A stretch of DNA of 64,000 nt, taken from the NCBI GenBank assembly GCA_032209605.1, contig JASFXZ010000003.1, positions 33,568,762 to 33,632,761 on the forward strand, in the 5' to 3' direction. Position 1 is the stretch's first letter. Each line of letters begins with the position of its first letter. The DNA comes from Mactromeris polynyma. Lineage: Eukaryota; Mollusca; Bivalvia; Venerida; Mactridae. The position numbers and the translations under genes were made by a program. Positions 34,377-46,069 of the stretch are shown here, one piece after another. The notes under the pieces are model-generated. The model searched no databases. It was not told the DNA's origin and saw nothing but the letters and a program-made list of their open reading frames with translations.

Positions 34377-34865
34377 AATGTTAAAAGAAATCTGACTTCT
34401 CTAAGGCGTCCATAGCCAACATAATTGCTTTTAAACGAAATAAAAGTAACTAATGGCTGGCAAAGCTTACACTAAATTGCATGTGCCGTCCTCGTTGTTA
34501 GATGTTTACAACTTTCGAACTTTCGGTAAACTCTTTTCAAAAACGAAACTTTGGAAAACGCTCACGTACAGAGTAATTGCAATATGCTCATTCTAGATCT
34601 TTTGTTCAATTTTTGTTTGTATATTTTATTGGGTTTACTTGTATATTTGTTCGTTTGGCTCAGGACTTTATCCAGGACTTTATCCATCTATTAACAAACA
34701 TGTACCTCATATAGTATATGTCTTTTGATAAGTTATCTTGTTTAATTCTCTCTCATATGTTTACCTATCATCTTGTATATATTTGTCTTTCATGAATTTA
34801 CCCTTGCATTGTATTGATATCTATATATCACTGAAAAGTGGAATAAAAGAATATATATATATAAT

Positions 34866-35250
34866 GAAACTAGATAACTACTCATTAACTAAATAATTAT
34901 GTGGTTAACTAGATAAGTATCGTGATAAATTTTCATACCAGTGGAATATCTTAACACGAAAAATTGTCTGAGTGTGCCCGCAACTGCCTCCACTTACCCA
35001 CCAATCTATTTTAGATAAGTGTTAAGTAGTTAACGCGATACATATCTAGTTATTTACATAATAATATAGTTAAGTGGTTAACGAGTTAAGTATATAGTTA
35101 ACGACGTATTTATCTAGTTAATTATCACGTTAAATATATATCTAGATACTTAACTCGTTAACTAATTAATCAACTAGATAATTAGGTCGTTAACTAGATA
35201 CTTAACTCGTTAACCACTAAACTAACTAGTAATTAGTTATATATCAATAC
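34866..35250. repeat. Array of self-complementary TTAACTAGATA motifs
   Basis: Many copies of TTAACTAGATA, GTTAACGAGTTAA, TAACTCGTTAAC and TATCTAGTTA variants on both strands at irregular spacing, immediately after the LINE 3' end. Related text is at 25010-25060 and 28310-28340. Because the motifs are palindromic, the stretch can form multiple alternative hairpins. Confidence 0.75.
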
Positions 35251-35449
35251 TATTATTCCATTATGTTTACAAACGCTGTTAAAATATTTCTAGTTTTAAC
35301 AGTCCTGATCGAATTATCGAATGATGCATTACAGGAATAATACGCACATCAAACAGCATCGTTTGGTTCTTAAATTCATTAAAATAGCATTTCGCAGACC
35401 AATGTTGCTATACAGTGGTAGACCACTGGGATTTATAATTGCCTATAAA

Positions 35450-35650
35450 AGAGAGAGAATAAGTTGCTACAGGGAACGCCACATAAATACGACAGTCCCC
35501 CCTCACAGACCTCCGGGAAAACAACAATACATAAAACATAAGGCATTTGAGGAGGTTCAAGGGTACGTAAGGGAGGCGCAAGGAATGGCCTCGCCGACCA
35601 TAAGGAATAACTAAGAAATTAAAAGAGGACAAACAGTGAGGGGTCGATTA
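35450..35650. repeat. Dispersed repeat, ACGCCACATA family, copy 1
   Basis: Begins AAGTTGCTACAGGGAACGCC ACATA and contains CCTCCGGGAAAACAACAATA, GGCGCAAGGAATGGCCT and AATTAATGGATG-like text shared with 46290-46690. A terminal piece in inverse orientation is at 47580-47635. Confidence 0.7.
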
Positions 35651-36241
35651 ATGGATGAAAAAAAAGACTGGTACTTGTCAAAATAATACCTCATTCTTTC
35701 TAGTTGGTCTTGCTCTATTATATCATAATGTTTTAATAACCCTGCAAATGGTAGTTTAATTCAACATTTCCTAATTCAGTACCAGTGATATGTGGTGAGA
35801 TCTGAGAATTGAATAGGCCAGTTGTTCGACCTCTAAATCATACGACCGTCTTGTTATACAGTACACTACCACTGCCCATTTTAGAAGGAAACGGAAATGT
35901 GAACTACGGCTTTCCATATGTTAGTCGTTCAAGTACCCTGGCTTCAACCTAAACTGATTCAATAAGCATTCTATGTAATAACATTCTCCAACTAATACAC
36001 AATAACCTAAAACACAAATACAAATCGGTATTACCTGAAATTTCTAAATACTGGACAATAAGCGGAGCTACGCTTCTCTTCTTTTCATATTTTTGTATAT
36101 AAAACATGTTAGGAGTACATTTCTTAATGTTTTTGTGTTTTCCGACGTCAAATGTTCAGTATATTTTGCCGACTCCAATGACACATTTTGATATTTATAT
36201 ATTTGATACAATTATGTACAATACTTATCATATACATGCAT

Positions 36242-36362
36242 TATTGTGATTCTCAACGTTTTAACTTCCTCGTTATTCGCCGAAGAATGTATTTGCTTCC
36301 CGTTATAATTCAAATGCGCAGTTGTTCCACTTGAAATTATATGTACTTATATGTAACCAAAC
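36242..36362 (+). promoter_or_regulatory. Conserved proximal upstream block of gene 1
   Basis: TTTTAACTTCCTCGTTATTC, GCCGAAGAAT and TTTGCTTCCCGTT, followed by GTTCCACTT and ACCAAAC just before the ATG, are nearly identical at 45975-46069 before gene 2. No canonical TATA box is placed consistently. This probably holds the promoter and 5' UTR. Confidence 0.55.
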
Positions 36363-39300
36363 ATGGAGAACGTTGGCGTAAAATCCCTGTGTATGTTAGC
36401 CGCTATTCTTTACGGTGTGATCGGATTTAATTATACTTTAAGTCAGTCAGACCAAGAGGTAACCTTACAATCATATATTCTCATCAATAGTACTAACACA
36501 ATATCACTATTTCACATTGCTACGTCTTTTGTTGATTTTGATTGCTGTAAGATATAACATTAATGATTCATATAACGTAACAGCTTAAAGATATTTATTA
36601 GAAAAATTGTAAAACAAACTACATTTGTCATAGTTTACTCTTGATGTACAGGCGGGATACGAACGGAAGACACCAAGCCTCCTTATTAAAATTCTTCTTA
36701 TTAAATAAATTGAAATCTCGAAAATGGGACAACGTAAGTCTGTCAAAAACAAGTTAATCGTTTCAGATCACGTGGTCATACTGTTGTAAAGATACTCAAA
36801 ATACAATATTCCATGCAAACCATCTTACCTATTTACACATACTTGGATATTATAAAACTGTTTATTTACAAAACGGAAACTTGTATGCAACAAGTCGCCA
36901 GATTGACTACAGAGACGAGTGGTACCGTCCCACAGCACTTTTGTGTTTTGATTTGACTTGGTTTCGAATCCCAGCATTTTTTAAATCTCTTAAATCCTAT
37001 AATTTGTTAAATGTCACTTAGCTCGAAATGTGTATGCATATCTAAATACACAGAGCAGTATACACATGCCTTTATGTTGTGTACATGGCATAGAAGAAGA
37101 ATGTCTAAATTCGTGTACCTGTATAGAGATGACGCGAGAGATATTATCCAAGATAAAAACATAAAAAGATAAATATTAATGAAAAAAAACATTTTTTTAG
37201 AATAAAAATAAAACATATTGATCTATAATCATTATATACATAAAGCATTCATCGAATACAATATGATAATAAATTTATTGAAAAACGGTGGGTTCGAACT
37301 TAAAATCTATATGAGAAATCGTTTACAAGGAATGAAAAAAAAAAATGAACAAAAAAACAACTTCAAATCCATCCGTATTGAAACTCGCAAACATATGCAA
37401 AATAATATAGTTATACTAGCATTCTACCTCTATGCCAAACTTCTACAGGTTTGTATTTGTAAATTAATAGAGAACTATCGAAAATATATGTAATAATTTG
37501 ATATGATAATTGGGAAATCCCCAATAGTGGATCATACCAAATTTTCCCGCGTTTGGCATTATGGTCCTTGGCGTATTATAATATGAACAATCCTAGGTGC
37601 ATCACAAATTCGCCAAATTAGTATATTGTTGCGCAGGTCAAAAGTGCCCAACCCGCCAGTACTATTTCACAGTTCTAAAAAGCTACTTGACTATAACATT
37701 GATGCATCAAATGACTAGAACTATCAGAACAGTCAACGTGAACCTGTAAATATCACATTCATATCATCTTTTCAGATCACTCTGCTATAATATAGTCAAG
37801 AATCTGAAAATACAAAATGGCGGATTAGCTCTTTGTACCAGGGGACAAAACATTTCTGACTGCAACTCAGACTTAGAATTTAAATTTGGAAAAGTAATAT
37901 GTGCCCGCCTTTCGTTTCTGTTAAATCTAAACGGATGAAATTTTGTCAGAGTAATTGCTCGTGCCTATTCTACACTTTTGCCATTTTTTATCAAAATATA
38001 TACATTTTGTACATATATTTTAATAAAAAAAATATTATGTGGTAATAACAAGGCAGAAGCCCAATTATCATTAAATGTTGATAGTTTAAAGTCTAAGTAA
38101 GCTTGTAAATGAGGCCCCTGTATACACTGCACACTTGTTGACGGGTTGTCGTTTTTCAGATTATATAAATTGTAGAAGCCTATCACGAAATACTGAATGA
38201 TAACGCAATTTGATTGCCATGATTTTAGAAATTGTCAGTATCTCACGGGTATCATGTACAGCGCATAACGATTTGTTCTTCAAATTCATTAAGGTAAGGC
38301 CACCCTAATGAGAATGTCAATTTTGATTCATTTGGAATACCTTGGTCAATATCAATCCTTAGCCTATGTGTTAAGCCTCTTGCCTTACATGCGAAAGGTC
38401 CTGGGTTCAAATCCCCGCTAGGCCCAAATTTGATCATTATGCACGGTAAAAGTTGATACATACATATTACAAGATGCTATCAATGCAAAACTGGACGGTA
38501 AAAGTTTTTCATTTTGTTATATTTTGTTAAAGAGGTGTTGAGGATAATTGTGATGTCTATTATATTAGAGTACTCACGTTATTATGTATGTTTATGCTAC
38601 CTTGAAAATTGGTATTTCTTATTTTGACTTAAAAAATTACGTCATTTACAGGAGGGTGTATGCATATGACTCAGCATAAATATTTCGCAGTAAGCCTTTT
38701 AGCCGATATGTATCTTTATTGAACATTTCCTTGAATCATTTTACCTAATTTTGCATAATGACATGGATTTTGTATTTATGGAAGTTACAACTATTCGTAC
38801 GTTGTTATGCAAGACCAGTTTTTGCAATTGGAATATTGAACATGACGTATCACATGATATATGCCATTCAACAATTTGCAACGAATATCACAGCCTAGGT
38901 CATAACACTTGAAACTAGCCTTCAAGCTCAAATCTACTGATGATCGCAAAAGTTCGGCAATTTCCGTATAGTTCGTAAATAGACCCCGAAGGTATGTGTG
39001 TGAATATACCTAAAATCTCGGTACGTGATGCGGTTTTCCTACTCTGTTAACTGGGAAACACAATTCAACATTATTTTGAGTTTTTTTTCTGTGCCTCGTA
39101 TTCCTAATATTTAAAAGATTTCTGTTATACATTCCACAGAGACTTCGGCAGTCATTTTTATCCATTGCTTTATTGTTTCAAGCATTTGTCTTGGTTGTGG
39201 TAGTCAGCAGTTCCAGTCCCCTACTGCGACACACCATGGTCGTTAAAGTGGCATTGATCGTTCTCTTACCCGCGCTCAGCATTACGAGGGAAGTGCTTAG

Positions 39301-42300
39301 ACAACAATGTTAATGTGACTGCTATTTCATATATCTATGTTGTGGTGTCAAAGTCAGGCATCATCATAATATATATTTATGCCGTTTTAGCACTAGGTAC
39401 AGGCTTCATACACAAATTAGATTAACAATATTGTTGAACATGTTAGAGAAAATGTCATTGTTGTTGTTGAATATTATTGTCTCCATATGCTTACATCGCG
39501 TTCTGGCTGTACCTTTCGATAGCTACCATTTCCTGCTCGACGGCGTCATTCATATTGCCTGTATAGATTCATGACTTATATTTTCAGGTTCCAAGTTATT
39601 TGCCGTCAAAAACCTCCGGCAATTTTTCCTTCTGTGACTGTAGTCGGGAAAAATCGTTGCTGAACTTCACGACGTTGAACATTTCACCTGATCCAATACA
39701 ATTCGATAGATGGACCATTGCTTCCATAAAGTTAAATTGCCAATATGTACTGGCGGAAACTATCTCTCAGGAACGCAAAATTGAGGTAAATTGTTCACTT
39801 TAATTTAGTTTAAATGTACATGTATTATTTTTATTGTGATTATGAACACGTTACAATAATCACTCATGACGACTGATTCCTGTGTAACTTACCAGGACTT
39901 GACGCATATTGCATGGGTTATGAAGTTAATTATTTAACCTTGCACTAGGCGGAATCCGAACCCACGTCCTTCAGATGAGGAGTCAGACGTTCTACCCCTC
40001 GACCATTATGTCTATGGGCAAACCATCATCTAACTTTCATATACATGCATATGTACAGCTCTATTTGTTTTGGAAATTGTATTATAACTGTGGTATATAC
40101 CCACCAACCAACCAGTCTGACATGTTCTTCAATAATGTACAGACAACTTTTCCACACGAATCAGAGATAAATGACTTGTATTATCTTCGGTCATGTTGCC
40201 ATGAAGAACGAACATACGTATCACCCGGAGTTCGAATCGACGACATACAATTTAACAGTGAAGAGTTCTATCGACTGAGCTAATCAGGCATTTGTATTAA
40301 TTGAGATGAGAAAATAAAACTTACGATAGATAATTCCATGTATATAATTATCCTGATCATATATAAAAGATAGATTAGTCTCTTATGCTGCACTTTTTGA
40401 AATGTCTAGAAGTAATTGCACATTTTCTGCTCACAAAAATATTATTATGAAACAAATATCTAGTTATTTGGTCCACTAATTTAAATTTAAGGTTGACATA
40501 AATTTGCGATTGAAGACTCCTGGTAAAGATACTGATCTGTGTGAATTGGTTGGTGAGGAGAAATGTCACTATAATGATTTGATGGCTGCACTTAAAAAAC
40601 ATGGTGTTAGCGTTCCGTCGGAATTATTGGAAAAGGTATTACAGTACAAATTCGTATTCATCAAACGTTTTTCATATCAAACGGATGTCACAATAACATA
40701 CATAATTACCTCCTCCACGACTCATTTTCACACACAAATCTCAGGTAAATGGGCAAACAGAATAGCCAGCCCTCAATTATAACTCTATAATACATTTATT
40801 ACACTGAATATCATGCGTCACTATCAGAGTCATTTTGTGATTTGATTGAAGAATTAAGTGCCGAGTTCCTTTTTTGTTAAGTCTGAGAGAGTAGGGTGGC
40901 ACTAAAATCCAATAGTTATTCACATATCTCATAACCACACAAACCTCTCAATGAAAATGGATCAAAAATACCAACAAATTATTGTCACCAATTTGGCCAA
41001 ATACATATTCTACGCCAATCTAATTAGAAATTGAATAATTTATGCTCATATTTTGATATATTTTGTTTGTATACATGCACTGTAACATCATGGGCTCTTC
41101 AGAAAATCTATGCCTTTTGTTTGTTTGTCAGAAATATTTTTGTATAATTGCTATAAAACATGTAAATATGTTTTGAATGCAATGAACTATTTGTAGTTGT
41201 AAAAAAAAATAAAAAAAAATAATATTTAACGCTCATTTGACATGTTCATGCATTTATTAAACTCAAATTTTCATTTAATAGATTAGTAAGAGTAAATATG
41301 ACAGCTGAAAAATGAATACTAAGATTTATTTATTGAATGTTTATTCAGTTTCAACCTCAAACTAGATATAAAAAAGTAGCGTGTTTTTTAGTATAATATA
41401 AACAACCCTAATATTCAGTACACTCTGTAAGTACTAGAACTATTTTATATTTCACCCTAGGAGAACATAATGTAAGCGGTTCAATCCCATTTGAAAATTA
41501 TTTTTTATCCATTTACTTGGGACTTTAGTGTGGAAATGTAGTGGTAATTATAAGGTCTGAGTGTGGAGTGTGTAACTAAACCCCAATAATTATTCACATA
41601 TCTCATAATGTGAAAAATTAGCGTGATTTTAGTATGCATTTGTTAATATAAACCGTTTTTTAGTATAAATATAAACCATCCTTATATTCAGTACATTCTG
41701 AAAGTACTTCAACAGATCTATCCTATATTTCATTCAGGGAAATCACACTATTCCAAATGCTGAAATCCCATTAGACACTTTGCCTTTCATTCTGAGGGGA
41801 ACATTTGTGGCAACTCTATATGTCAAACAGCGAGGACAGCACATTGGTTGCCTTAGTATGCAGTTCTGTGTAACGTAAGTATATCCAGGAGTCTAATTTC
41901 ATATTCGCAAGTATTTCACATGTAACATTACTAGCATTTTAGATAAGGTGAGCGTTAAATTGAATCAAGTGTTATGTTAGTGTTATGTTAAAAATATACA
42001 CTTGTCTACGGACATGTTTACCTTTAGTTACCAGTTTTGTCTAAAATCGCAATGCCGCTTCACGAATGTTTAAATAAATGCAAATTTATAGTGATGGGGA
42101 TCAAGTGCATATATAGAAACACTTCGTTGCTTTATGATGAATACATTCACATGAATTTACCATAGACACCAGTGGTAAACCAACTGCATACTTGTTACAT
42201 AAAAGAACTCGTGTTGTGTCGTGGCTGAACGAGACAAAATATTTAAGTAATTGTCGAACTTATTCATAAGTAAAAACATAAAACTGAAGTATAAAAATAA

Positions 42301-43165
42301 TCAATAAATAATGATTAATGAATTATGAACGTTTCTTGGTCGCAACGAGAAAATTCAACCTGCTGGTTTGTGGAAGCGACTGGAAGGTCGGTGGTTTGGA
42401 ATGTTTAATTGTAATACAGCACGTGTTTCAAGGACGCGGTTCACTGCTAAACATCGCCGGTGTGAATGTTTGGTTGCTTGTTACCATCGAATTTGTATAA
42501 GTTCATGAGTTTTTTTACCAGTCCGTTTTACATTTAGTTTAGACTATTATATTATTTTGGAAACAGGTGATCGATGATGGCATTAAACATATATCATCTC
42601 GTTCTCAACGTTTTTAACATTACCAATTATATTTTATAATATGCATGCGTGAAGTTAAATTCGTATTGTCCACACTCAATGTAAATACGGTAATCATATC
42701 ATTTATGTTTAACATATTATTTACTGTTCCTATTTCTGTTTAAAACAAACCTACACATTTTGTATCTGTCATATTTTCTTGCAGTCGCAAGCTTCTTTCG
42801 TGTTATAGCTGAACAAAATGTTTGACCGAAAGTACCCGAGTGTCAACTGACTAACACTTAATTCCCAAATAGCCCTATACATGTACAAGGAACTAGAACA
42901 TACGTCAGGATGTCCACCTCCTGGTTGCGATCCCCTCTTGATCTAGGATAATATATCATGCTATGTATATTTTGCCAAAATCTCGAGAGGATCCGGCCCA
43001 AGCCCCCCCCCTTTGGACCCGCGCATGTAAAATACACTATACTAAAAGTAAAACTGACATATCACTTAAATTTCTCTGTACAAAATTATAACTGTTTGTA
43101 TTGTATTATATTTCAGTGAATGTATGTTCAAGGGAACACAACTTGGACACAAATGCGAGTTATAG
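36363..43165 (+). CDS. GM2A-like: GM2 ganglioside activator-like (ML-domain) protein 1
   Basis: Five exons: 36363-36458, 39588-39785, 40492-40635, 41738-41874, 43117-43165 (stop TAG), all with GT/AG borders and matching phases (0,0,0,2), giving 207 residues. Exon 1 encodes a signal peptide (MENVGVKSLCMLAAILYGVI). Exon 2 has NFSFCDCSREKSL and SPDPIQF, matching the N-terminal NC...PDPI strand of GM2 activator. Exon 3 has LCELVGEEKC, matching its small disulfide loop. Exon 4 has HTIPNAEIPLDTLPFILRGT and GQHIGCLSM, matching the closing strands. Known family members are secreted or lysosomal lipid-binding proteins that lift glycolipids for hydrolases; a lipid carrier or immune lipid-binding role here is inference. 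The mature part has nine Cys and several N-glycosylation sequons (NYT, NFS, NFT, NIS, NHT). Confidence 0.82.
38325..38430 (+). mobile_element. tRNA-like SINE relic in intron 1 of gene 1
   Basis: Contains GTTAAGCCTCTTGCCTTACA, TGCGAAAGGTCCTGGGTTCA and AATCCCCGCTAGGCCC: a box B (GGTTCAAATCC) and decayed tRNA-like 5' part. It is not foldable as a clean cloverleaf. It is absent from the shorter intron 1 of gene 2. Confidence 0.5.
39940..40012 (-). mobile_element. tRNA-like SINE head, intron 2 of gene 1
   Basis: The minus strand reads ATGGTCGAGGGGTAGAACGT, CTGACTCCTCATCTGAAGGA and CGTGGGTTCGGATTCCGCC: box A, anticodon-like loop and box B. The corresponding insert is at the same place in intron 2 of gene 2 (47985-48060), so it predates the duplication. 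Confidence 0.6.
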
Positions 43166-45959
43166 GGCCCTAGATGACTGTCACTCCCATTGAGTTTTAT
43201 TGTCTGCTATTACACTAAAGGGAGCATGACTTCTACAGATTCCGGAGTAAATCATACCCAACTTCATATTGATAAAAAGTTAAGACATTTATGGCGCAAT
43301 AACTTCGTGTAACAAAGCTACATGCGAATCGACTGAATATACTGACAGTGTGTACAATTTAAATCACGGAAAATAATGTAAGTTGTTGGAAACAATAAAA
43401 CAATTAAGTGAAACACTTGCATAAACCGCATTCAAACTTCCGTTGTAAACAAGAATCTCGTATACGTTTATAAATATCACATACAAGTAGATCTGACAGA
43501 CTAGTCGTGATTTACTTGCAATTATGTTACAATTTATTAACATAATATGGTCACTCAATTTCATCTCGTCAGTTATCTTAAACAGCGGTCAGACACAGGA
43601 AGCATTCAAGTTGTTCTTTATTAACATATGGCTGTTGTGAATTACGAAACCAAAGTTCCGTATTATTCAATATTTCATTTACGATGCAGAATTTTAAATA
43701 TTTTTAATTTATTAATTCTTCTTAAAATATCTTATGGTTTCTACTATGAATGGAAGATTAAATTACATTCACAAGACGATGCCTCCCCGCACAGATCACA
43801 GGGAAACATCAGCATACGAAACAATAGGAGTTGGTGAGGTATAAGGGCAAACATTCACAGGAATGGGGAAGTAAGGAATTGGCTGGCTGATTATAAAAAA
43901 CCAACCTTGGAGAATTGGACAGGATAACAACCAATATTTGTTTCACATGTGATAATCACTATTTAACTTCAATGTCGATCTTTCCCTCAAGGTGAAACTA
44001 TATGGTGTGGTGAAACACTTTCAGAGGGGATCCATCAGTCTATTAATTTTCTTTTGAACCTATGACCTCTAGGTCAAAGACCGTCTTGTCATCCAGTACA
44101 CTACTCACTGCCCATTTTAGAAGTAAACAGAAATGTTAACTACGTCTTTCCTTATTTTAGCCATTGCTTCAACCCAAACTGATTCAATATGCATCATATG
44201 TTATAACATTCTCCATCTAATGCATAATAACCTAACACACAAACTAAAAATATGTACTACTTGAAATTCCTGAAGATATTTTGCATTTTGATTTAGATAA
44301 TTGAATTAGCATGTAGACCAGAAAAGGTTAATGTATGTTAAAGAATCCCAGGAAGGCTGGACATTTAGCGGAGTCACGCTTCTCTTCTTTTCATATTTTT
44401 GTATATAAAACATGGTACATTTCTTAATATTCTTGTGTTTTTCGACGTCAACGTATTTTTTGCCGACTCCAATGACACATTTTGATATTGATATATCAAG
44501 GCATCAATATGTCGCCGGAAAATGTTTAGCCAAATAATTATTGTGAAATATTTGAGAGGAATATATTGAAAAAATAAAACAAAAGTGACGTAAAAACACA
44601 AACGAATTTTGCAAATATTAAACATGCAATATTACGGTGTAAGAAATGCACATAGCCATTATTGATGCAAATAAAAACAAAAAGCATAATCATCTTTTTT
44701 TTGGAAAAAATGTCACAAACATCCTTCAATTAAAATACATTGCAAATAAGAGGAAAAGAGGAAAATTATTCTCTTTATTTCGTGCTAAGACAGATGTGCA
44801 TTACATATGGTGATTACACCATTACAAATGGTAATAAATAGTAAAAGTAATGTTCAGTCAGTCTAACTTGTATTCCTATATATAGATACGTCTTTCTATG
44901 CCTCTGTGTCGGACAATAATCCTCAAAAGAGCCCCAATTGTTAGATGCTCCATTACATCACAGAGGTGTCTAATCATAATCATCAAATATTTATTTACAA
45001 AAATATTACCAGCAGGTAAAGAACATATTATTCAGGGTTTTCCCAAATCGGCGGTAAACCACTGCATGAACAACTTCTAACAACAGAAGAGAAAATATAA
45101 TATTGTCAAAGTTACGCATATGCTCGGAATAAGGAATTGCCGATTCCAACACAAATGTTTTGCATACGCTCGTGTAAACGTTAACCAAGGTCAAAAGGAT
45201 CAAATGAGTAAGTAAATAACCTATGAAAGACTCGACTTTTTATAGATCACGCCCCTAACGTCAATACAGCACATGGACCGTCGGCGAATATCTTTGAAAT
45301 TGCTGCCGAAACCTGGACACATCCTGTGTTTATGGGCAATAAAATCGCAGAAACTTACCGTTATGACAGGTGTCATAAATACTTTCAGTTTGAACGAGGA
45401 TTGTTTAAAACAAGAAGTTATTCGCGTATTTAGCGATGATCAAGGATGTCAACGAATAAGATACAGATCGTGGATTTCGATGAGCCGCCAATTTGTGTGT
45501 GTGAATTACGCACGGTACAGTGAGTGATTGGGCTTTGTTGATAAATGTTTCAGATTTGACTTGATTCATCTTTTTTCCTAAAATACTCGCAAAAAAACTC
45601 AAATTGCTGAAATGAGAACTTGTGTGTGCTTAATTTGATCCCCTTGTACTTCTAAACGCGAAGGGAAGTAACTGCTTCAAACGCAGTTTCGTCACGACTG
45701 CCTCGGGCTTTAATACATCTGTTCAGGGATAACCTATTTTTAGCACAGGTTCTAAAAATGCATCCAAGTTAAATTTTTATTGAAGTGTAAACATTGTCTT
45801 AGAACATGTATGCATAATAAGTTTTTTGAAACCCATTTCGGTTGTTTTTATTTTGTAAAACTTCGCTTTTGAAATGCTTTAACATCACTTAAACAATAAC
45901 CGCTCATCCCATGAACAAACTGAAAAAGGAATAAAAAAAGAGTCATATATAATCATTTG

Positions 45960-46069
45960 ACAATTATCGTGTTTCTCAAAGTTTTAACTTCCTCGTTATT
46001 CGCCGAAGAATATATTTGCTTCCCGTTTCAATGCGCAGGTGTTCCACTTAAAATTATTCGTAACCAAAC
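45960..46069 (+). promoter_or_regulatory. Conserved proximal upstream block of gene 2
   Basis: Duplicate of 36242-36362 (AGTTTTAACTTCCTCGTTAT, TCGCCGAAGAAT, TTTGCTTCCCGTTT, GTTCCACTT). Sequence upstream of about 45955 does not match unit 1, so distal control may differ. Confidence 0.55.

Larger units (their letters stand above)
28599..34863 (+). mobile_element. Nearly full-length non-LTR retrotransposon (LINE)
   Basis: A two-ORF LINE: ORF1 in pieces (28599-29422 and about 30640-31047), ORF2 30986-34376 in three frames, a 3' UTR of about 0.48 kb, and an (AT) tail at 34850-34863 following GGAATAAAAGAA. The ORF order, APE-type endonuclease, RT and C-terminal zinc knuckle without RNase H are those of CR1/L2/jockey-like clades; I cannot place it further. 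Three or more frameshifts and one large insertion make this copy inactive. The 5' end upstream of the first ATG is not defined and no target duplication was found. Confidence 0.85.
35800..44020. repeat. Segmental duplication, unit 1
   Basis: Carries GM2-activator-like gene 1 with flanks. Upstream text (CGTCTTGT...CAGTACACTAC, CTGCCCATTTTAGAAG, AACTGATTCAATA) and downstream text (CTACAGATTCCGGA, AATAGGAGTTGGTGAGGTAT) are repeated in order in unit 2 (about 44050-53060). Introns align between units with scattered indels. All five exons are shared, which shows whole-locus tandem duplication rather than retrocopying. Confidence 0.88.

Noticed and set aside
40504..40782. Longer open frame reading through the exon 3 donor of GM2A-like gene 1
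   Set aside because: A clean GTATTA donor at 40636 is matched by the paralogue (GTATTC at 48774), and homology stops there. The extension is intron read-through.
42945..43030. C-rich, GGATCC-containing text in intron 4 of both GM2A-like genes as a regulatory island
   Set aside because: Similar text occurs at 24370 and 50460, so it looks like a dispersed MITE end rather than a gene-specific regulator.
45273..45527. 84-codon open frame upstream of gene 2
   Set aside because: No motif, no signal peptide and no counterpart in unit 1. Probably chance.
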